Part shown: positions 58,753-64,000 of the stretch, piece by piece | How positions within the stretch are numbered: position 1 is the first letter of the stretch | Layout: each line of letters opens with the position of its first letter | Assembly (NCBI GenBank): GCA_036874045.1 | Contig: CM072335.1 | Location: 5,228,001 to 5,292,000 of the forward strand | Direction: 5' to 3' | From: Cymodocea nodosa | Lineage: Eukaryota; Streptophyta; Magnoliopsida; Alismatales; Cymodoceaceae | DNA length: 64,000 nucleotides | Notes under the pieces: generated by a model | Seen by the model: the letters and a program-made list of their open reading frames with translations, nothing else | What the model was told of the DNA's origin: nothing | Databases searched by the model: none | Translations under genes and position numbers: made by a program

Positions 58753-60996
58753 TGTTTAGAATGAAAAAGTGCATATTATTAACGGTTAAATGATGGTTAA
58801 TTGCATAATATTTAGCTTATCATATGAGAATTAAGCCATTATGTTATAATTGCACTGTTATATGCTTTAATTAAAGAATCTGCTAAATTTTGGGGAATTA
58901 ATGTCAATTTAGTACATTTCTAAACTGTCGGTAAGTTGTAGGTTGTGAAATTCTTAAGTATCCAAATTTTCTAATATTTCAGACAGTTATGTTTAACATA
59001 CCGAACATATTTCGAACAATTACATTTAACATACCGAACATGTATCAGATAGTTATGTTTATATTGTCAAACAGTTATGCTTTAAAAGAATATTTTATTA
59101 TTTCCAGAAGTACAAGTGTCGAAACCATAACGCATGACTTAAGTGAACTTTCGATGAGTTATCTATAACTATCTGAAATTGCAACTAGGCATCGGACAAT
59201 TATATGTGTAACTCTTCGAAATCTCTTTTTATTTATAAAATAGTTGTGGACACGTGTCATGTTTTGGAAAAGTGACTTAAGTGGATTTTCGGTGAGTTAT
59301 CTATAACTATCCAAAATGCATCTAAGCATCGGATAGTTAGACCTATAACTCTCCTAAATGTGTATTTTATTATTAAACTGTTGTTGACACGTGTCGAGAT
59401 CTGGTAGATTTACTTAAGTTATATATCGGTGAGTTATCTATAACTATCCGAAATGCATCTGAGCATCAGATAATTAAGTTTGTAAGTATTCGAAATGCAC
59501 CTAAGCATCGGATAGTTAAATTTATGCATGTGTTTTATAGTTAAATCAACGAGGTAATTCCGTTGAGTTATCTGTAACTCCACGGACTATTTATTTTCTA
59601 ATATGCCACTGTAGCGGTTGCAGAAACAGGACAGTTGGAAGAAAAACCACGACTACACGTATCATGCAGGGAGAAGAAAGCATAGCCGTTGATATGAATG
59701 AAGGAAATCCAACCGACCATTCAAGTAGAAGTAGTTACTACTAAAGAAATATAAAAGAAAAGAAGAAAAAGAAGGGTGCGTGTGTGATCGATGGATGGCC
59801 AGTGTGTACAGAGGAGTACCGAGCTTTCTGCAAGCAGTATCGGCAATTCTCCAAAGTACCACACCAACCATCGTTACCACCACCATATCCACCATAATCA
59901 CCAACCATCGGAGGTCTGTGAGAATACTTTCTTGATGTCGGGTAGATTCTGAGCAAAACATGGTGCTTGACAACCACTGTGAGGAGTGATCACGTCGTGG
60001 GAAGGGAAGCCATTTTCACCAAGAACCGACTCATATTTCAGGAGATCGTAAAGCTTCTATCCTTGACTTCGGGTTGATGCCTGTATGTTGAAGAGGAGAT
60101 TATCTTGCAATTCTAGACTCGCGATTCTATAGGGAGAGGAGACAGGATTGTAAGTGGTTTAATTTTCAGTGGTGTAATCGCATCGTATATAGTGACAGAA
60201 GTATTTATTGTTAATTGAGATTACTTTACATTTCACCTTTCGCCCATTTCCATGTTCATATTAAACCAAAAATACCAAAAACAACTTATTTGCTATTGTA
60301 TGTTGTATTTGAGTGTTGTATTGTTTGTGTTGTATCATGATTAATGTTATCTTTGTCAGTGTTGTGATTGTTTTATGTTTGTTTTAGTTTTACAGTTTAC
60401 TGAAATTGGTTCGTTCAAAAGACTTAAAGATTTTAATGGTTACTGTTTGAATTATCTGAATGTTAGTATTGCTTAATGATAAATCTAGTGTTTACTAACA
60501 TTAAAGAGCTTAATTGATGTTATTTACAATCTGTGGAATTGCCCAATGGTTGGCCGAATTCCTTTGTAAATAGCAGTATTTAAAAAGAAAAGACAGGCTC
60601 GTGGAGTTAACTTAAGTCCACGAGGTTAGTCTGTTGAGTTAGCTATAACTCAACGAACTTTGTCCGTTGAGTTAACTGTAATTCAATGGAGAGCTTATTG
60701 AATATATAAATTTGATTGTTAACAAACGGACAGTTCTAAACTCTTAAGCAATTCCTTATGGGATCGACCTGTACTTGCACACAGATACAATAGACACTGT
60801 GCACTTGCAGTTAAAGTACAAATTGGAATTAATATCTAAATTGTATTAAAGGTTGTTTGTTTACTTCTAAAAGAAAAAGAATAGGCATAAAGATAAATTA
60901 ACTAAGTAAAAACAGAAGTAACAAATCCAAGTTTTTTTGGTACGTTATTGGAGATCTAATTAGTTTTTCTAGTGTCGTGCTGGCAAAAAGCAAACA
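58753..60996 (+). repeat. Athila-type 3' LTR (subfamily A), complete
   Basis: 2,244 bp, TGTTTAGAATG to CAAACA. Longer than the solo LTRs (1,950 and 2,012 bp), partly because the U3 module is present about three times (59113-59525). TATA box at 59750-59757, dyad array at 60598-60695. Right after it begins an antisense copia fragment, which is the insertion target. Confidence 0.9.
59113..59525 (+). repeat. Tandem 137-bp U3 modules
   Basis: Three modules starting at CAAGTG 59113, CACGTG 59251 and CACGTG 59388. Each has a G-box-like start, a gacttaagt or cttaagtt block, ggtgagttatctataactatcc and a catcggatagtta block. Confidence 0.75.
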
Positions 60997-61619
60997 AGGT
61001 TCTAAAGTTTTCTTAATTTCTCCTATTAAAGGCACCTGTGGCTTGATGGTCCTTCACCATGATGTCTAGGTTGCAATAATGGAATATAGAGTTTTAAGCT
61101 TTCAACCTCTATCATTTTTAGTTGATAAACTTTTTGTCCTTCATTTCGAAGGCCCATTTTCCAAATGGCAATTTTCTATTCATCAATAAATTGTTGAATA
61201 TCATCTAAAACAGCTAGGGGAAAATAATGTTGGGAATACAAAGATTCTAATTCCCTGTTGACATTTTCTATCATTGGTCCCCATTTCTTTCCATAATAAG
61301 TATTAGACTATACCAATTTTTCAGGTACTTGTCTAAAACTTATAACAACCTCAAGGTTAGGTTGTAAAGTTCATTTCCACATTTGTAACACAAAAAGTTC
61401 GGTCTATTTTATTCTAAACTATGTCTCAACATAGTTTCTAATAAATTTCCAACAGAAATTTTTCTCATCTTGAATAGTTTTTCGAATTTCATGTAGTACT
61501 TCATTAGAAAAAGTATACCTTGAGTAAATGTCATTGATCTTACTTTCTATCTTCTGAAGTTTCATCTTTTTTTTCTACACTTTTGTCATTCTACCACGTC
61601 CTCTTCCATGTCCTGACAT
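60997..61619 (-). pseudogene. Copia envelope-position ORF, N-terminal fragment
   Basis: Minus-strand copy of the start of the C2 envelope-position ORF (16605-17215). ATG at 61619, then a glycine/arginine-rich start and the shared TAG at 61575-61577. The blocks IYSRYTFSNEVLHEIRK and DEKNFCWKFIRNY match C2. Additional stops. It is cut at 60997 by the Athila-type LTR, so it was the target into which that element inserted. Confidence 0.8.
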
Positions 61620-61701
61620 TGTCGATTAATCTTCGTTGTTCACTATAGAACTTAGTGGAAGTAAAGATTGTGAAACTAGGGTTTTACCAAGGTAGAAACA
61701 C
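61620..61701 (-). promoter_or_regulatory. Leader of the copia envelope-position ORF with telo-box
   Basis: Contains AAAACCCTAG (minus strand, near 61670) at the same distance from the ATG as in C2 (16539). Ends where the C3 LTR begins. Confidence 0.45.
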
Positions 61702-63266
61702 TATTAAGTATTTTGTTTTGATGATGTGTGCTGAATGAAAGTAATTATATTTACTCAATTACTATTGCTTGTGAAAAGAAATTAAGAACATCAATTAATA
61801 CAGAAAAAGCTTACTGATATAAATACTTGTCTATATTGGATATGAAATTATACTAAGTTAATAACTAGTTGTTTCGTTGCATTAAATTCTCATTTAACTA
61901 AACGTTAAGTTAATGTATGTTTTTACTGAAAAACATGATATGTTTTAAAGTTATATTTCATGTATCATGAACAGTGAATGTTTAGACAACTTGTTAAATT
62001 AGAGTGTTATTTGTATAGAGATCATGTGAGAACTCGTTAAGTTAGAGGCTTAAAGGTTAAAATAGGTCACATGAGAACTCGTTAAGTTAGTGAGTAAAAG
62101 AATAGACGAACTCGTTAAGTTAGTATTATACACGTAGTGAAATTAAAAGTTACGAATGTTATATTGTATCACGTGAGGTGTACATGTTTAACTCGTTAAG
62201 TTAACATAACTAAACGCGTTGAGTTGCTATATTGAACACTAAGGTAACGCGTTAGGTTAGCGTTATCAACTTAAGTTGTTATTTTTGCACGTGGTAAAAT
62301 TCTTATTATAAAAACATTTGTTTATCACTAATTCGTTGAGTTATCTGTAATACAATGGAGATGGTTCGTTGAGTTATCGTAACACCACAAAGCTAGTTCG
62401 TTGAGTTAGCGTAACACCACAGACTTAGTTTATTGAGTTAGCTACAATAATTGTCACGTGAGTTGGCACATGAGGAACTCGTTAAGTTAGAAACGTTAAG
62501 TTATATATCTACTTGTGTTACTCATTTAGTTAAAATTAAAGTAACGACTACTTATTACACTTGATAAAAAATTTTGGACAAGAAAGTTTATTTTGTAGGA
62601 AATTTTTCAGAGATCTAGGATTGATGATTAAAGAAAATTCGAAATGTAAACGGGGGTTAGAACGTGTGTATTTCGATGAAGGAAAAAGAAAAGACGTGAA
62701 GAAGTGGAAAACTGGTAGGGATTAAACGTGGAGGATATGTATGAAATGAAGATACAGTATAAAAGCTATAGAATTCTCGTTGATCAATTATCCCCACACA
62801 CGAAACGAAAAATCTTTTCAGGGATCAAAAACATCTTTCGGGCAAAAACTCTCAGGTGGAAGAAAATTCAGTGAAGCAAAAAAAGGTAAGATTTATATTA
62901 CTATAGATCAGAAGTATTAGAAGAAAGCAAATTCAGTGAAGTAGAGAAACTAAGATATTCATCACTGAAGAATTGCTGAAGAAGAAGAAGAAAGATCACA
63001 AATAAGGAGAAATGTTTTAAATTCCGCACATTAGTTTTCCCTATTTGTAGTTATGAAATTGTATAGATGAAACATGATATTGATATATAATTGCATCTAC
63101 AATTTCTGAGGACAATTGAATTGTATATTGTAATTGAAACCTTGAATAAAAATGATTTTATGAAAATAGTGTCTCGACTTGTTTTTGAGTATTGAAGTTT
63201 CAATTATAATCGAAAATGTTGAAAAACACAATTCACCCCCCTCTTGTGTAGTCATACGATTCTACA
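61702..63266 (+). repeat. C3 5' LTR
   Basis: About 1,565 bp, ending tcttgtgtag...TTCTACA at 63266. TATAAAAG at 62758-62765. Dyads in 62195-62260 and 62328-62450, with cgttgagtta variants like those in the Athila-type LTRs. CACGTG near 62170, 62288 and 62456. Confidence 0.85.
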
Positions 63267-63268
63267 AG

Positions 63269-63280
63269 TGGTATCAGAGC
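63269..63280 (+). other. Primer binding site of C3 (tRNA-iMet)
   Basis: Exact TGGTATCAGAGC, two bases after the LTR end. Confidence 0.95.
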
Positions 63281-63466
63281 TTTGTTAATAATCTTTGATA
63301 TAAAATCGATACTAATTTATTTAATATCATTGCTTATTCTGCCTTCCTTGTTTTTAAACAGAAATTGATATTTGAGCATACTCTTAACCTTCTCGATTTA
63401 AGGCTTAAATTGTTTCTATTGTTTTAGACTGTTTAAAATCAAATAGGTTGAAAAATCTAAGGTAAG

Positions 63467-64000
63467 ATGGCTACTAGAAATGGTAATTTTTCTTTGTATG
63501 AAGGTCAAAATCTTAATCGTCCTCCTTTATTTGATGGAATACATTTTGAATATTGGAAATATAGGATGACAGTCTTTCTTCAAAGTATAGATCATAAGTT
63601 GTGGTTCATGATTTCTAAACCATATACTCCATTAACTACCCCTTACAATACTTGGACAATTACTGAAAAAGAAAATGAAACTTTGAATGCTAAAGGCTTA
63701 AATATTTTATTTTGTGCATTGAGTTATGAACAGTTCAGTAAAGTGTAGGCATATAAATCTGCTTATGACGTGTGACATGCATTAGAAGTTTCACATGAAG
63801 GTACTTCTCAAGTTAAAGAGACTAAGATAAACATGCTAATTCATAAGTATGAACTCTTTAAGATGCATGAAGACGAAAGTATTTCTGAGATCTTTTCCAA
63901 ATTTTTTGATATCATAAACTCTTTAAAATGCTTAGGAAAGAATTTCGAACAAAAGGATTTGGTGAGAAAAATTCTCAGATCCCTAAGTTCTAAATGGTCT
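63467..64000 (+). pseudogene. C3 gag, partial
   Basis: Starts at ATG 63467 with a short leader, then NRPPLFDGIHFEYWKYRMTVF, the copia gag N-terminal signature. Stops at 63746-63748 (TAG) and 63773-63775 (TGA). The frame then continues (HALEVSHEGTSQVKETKINML, YELFKMHEDESISEIFS) to the window edge. The TGA is at the same codon as the TGA at 7830 in C2. Confidence 0.85.

Larger units (their letters stand above)
61702..64000 (+). mobile_element. SIRE-like copia element C3, 5' portion
   Basis: 5' LTR, tRNA-iMet primer site and gag, running off the window. The LTR is unlike C2 in length and most sequence but has the same ends and gag type. Its 5' terminus reads TATTAAG rather than TGTTAAG, probably a mutation. 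Confidence 0.85.

Overview
The window is nuclear DNA from a flowering plant, probably a eudicot. It is AT-rich and made almost entirely of nested, decayed LTR retrotransposons. I recognise one ordinary host gene: the five-exon gene for cytosolic ribosomal protein eS24 (RPS24, minus strand, 25768-27784), which has a telo-box just upstream. The species cannot be named from the sequence. No tRNA or rRNA gene, CRISPR array or bacterial feature was seen.

Layout. 1-2117: two partial Athila-type (Ty3/gypsy) LTRs. 2118-6003: a gag-pol piece of a SIRE-like Ty1/copia element (C1), abruptly joined to the end of an Athila-type pol (6004-6261). 6262-20745: a complete SIRE-like copia element (C2) with two LTRs, a tRNA-iMet primer site, gag, pol, a long envelope-position ORF and the target duplication AAATA. 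C2 split the Athila-type element and carries a solo Athila-type LTR of its own (13632-15581, duplication GTAAG). 20751-23193: the interrupted Athila-type element resumes with its own envelope-position ORF (ORF-X). 23194-24945: a copia LTR scrap and a LINE tail. 24946-29170: the RPS24 island. 29171-32880: a second LINE remnant, minus strand. 32888-51779: copia LTR debris, then a long minus-strand Athila-type array. Read on the minus strand this runs partial 5' LTR, tRNA-Asp primer site, zinc knuckle, protease, RT (split by a 2,012-bp solo LTR, duplication ACACT), RNase H, integrase, ORF-X, a gag gene, an F-box protein gene, PPT and 3' LTR. 51780-56033: a plus-strand copy of the gag-end/F-box/3' LTR part. 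56034-60996: more nested LTRs and an Athila-type 3' end. 60997-61701: an antisense piece of the copia envelope-position ORF. 61702-64000: 5' LTR, primer site and gag of a third copia element (C3), which runs off the window.

Main points. (1) A gene with an F-box and an F-box-associated-like region sits just after an Athila-type gag and before the PPT/LTR, in two independent copies. (2) The envelope-position ORFs of the copia element and the Athila-type elements share one domain, and each has a leader with dyad repeats, a TATA-like box and a telo-box. (3) Families of short dyads (GTTGAGTTA/TAACTCAAC and relatives) occur in LTRs of both superfamilies and in front of internal ORFs, but not at the RPS24 locus. 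(4) Envelope-position ORFs of about 860 and 750 codons keep one reading frame despite many stops, some of them shared between copies. These retroelement genes are annotated as pseudogenes. Function is inferred from family knowledge and visible motifs only.
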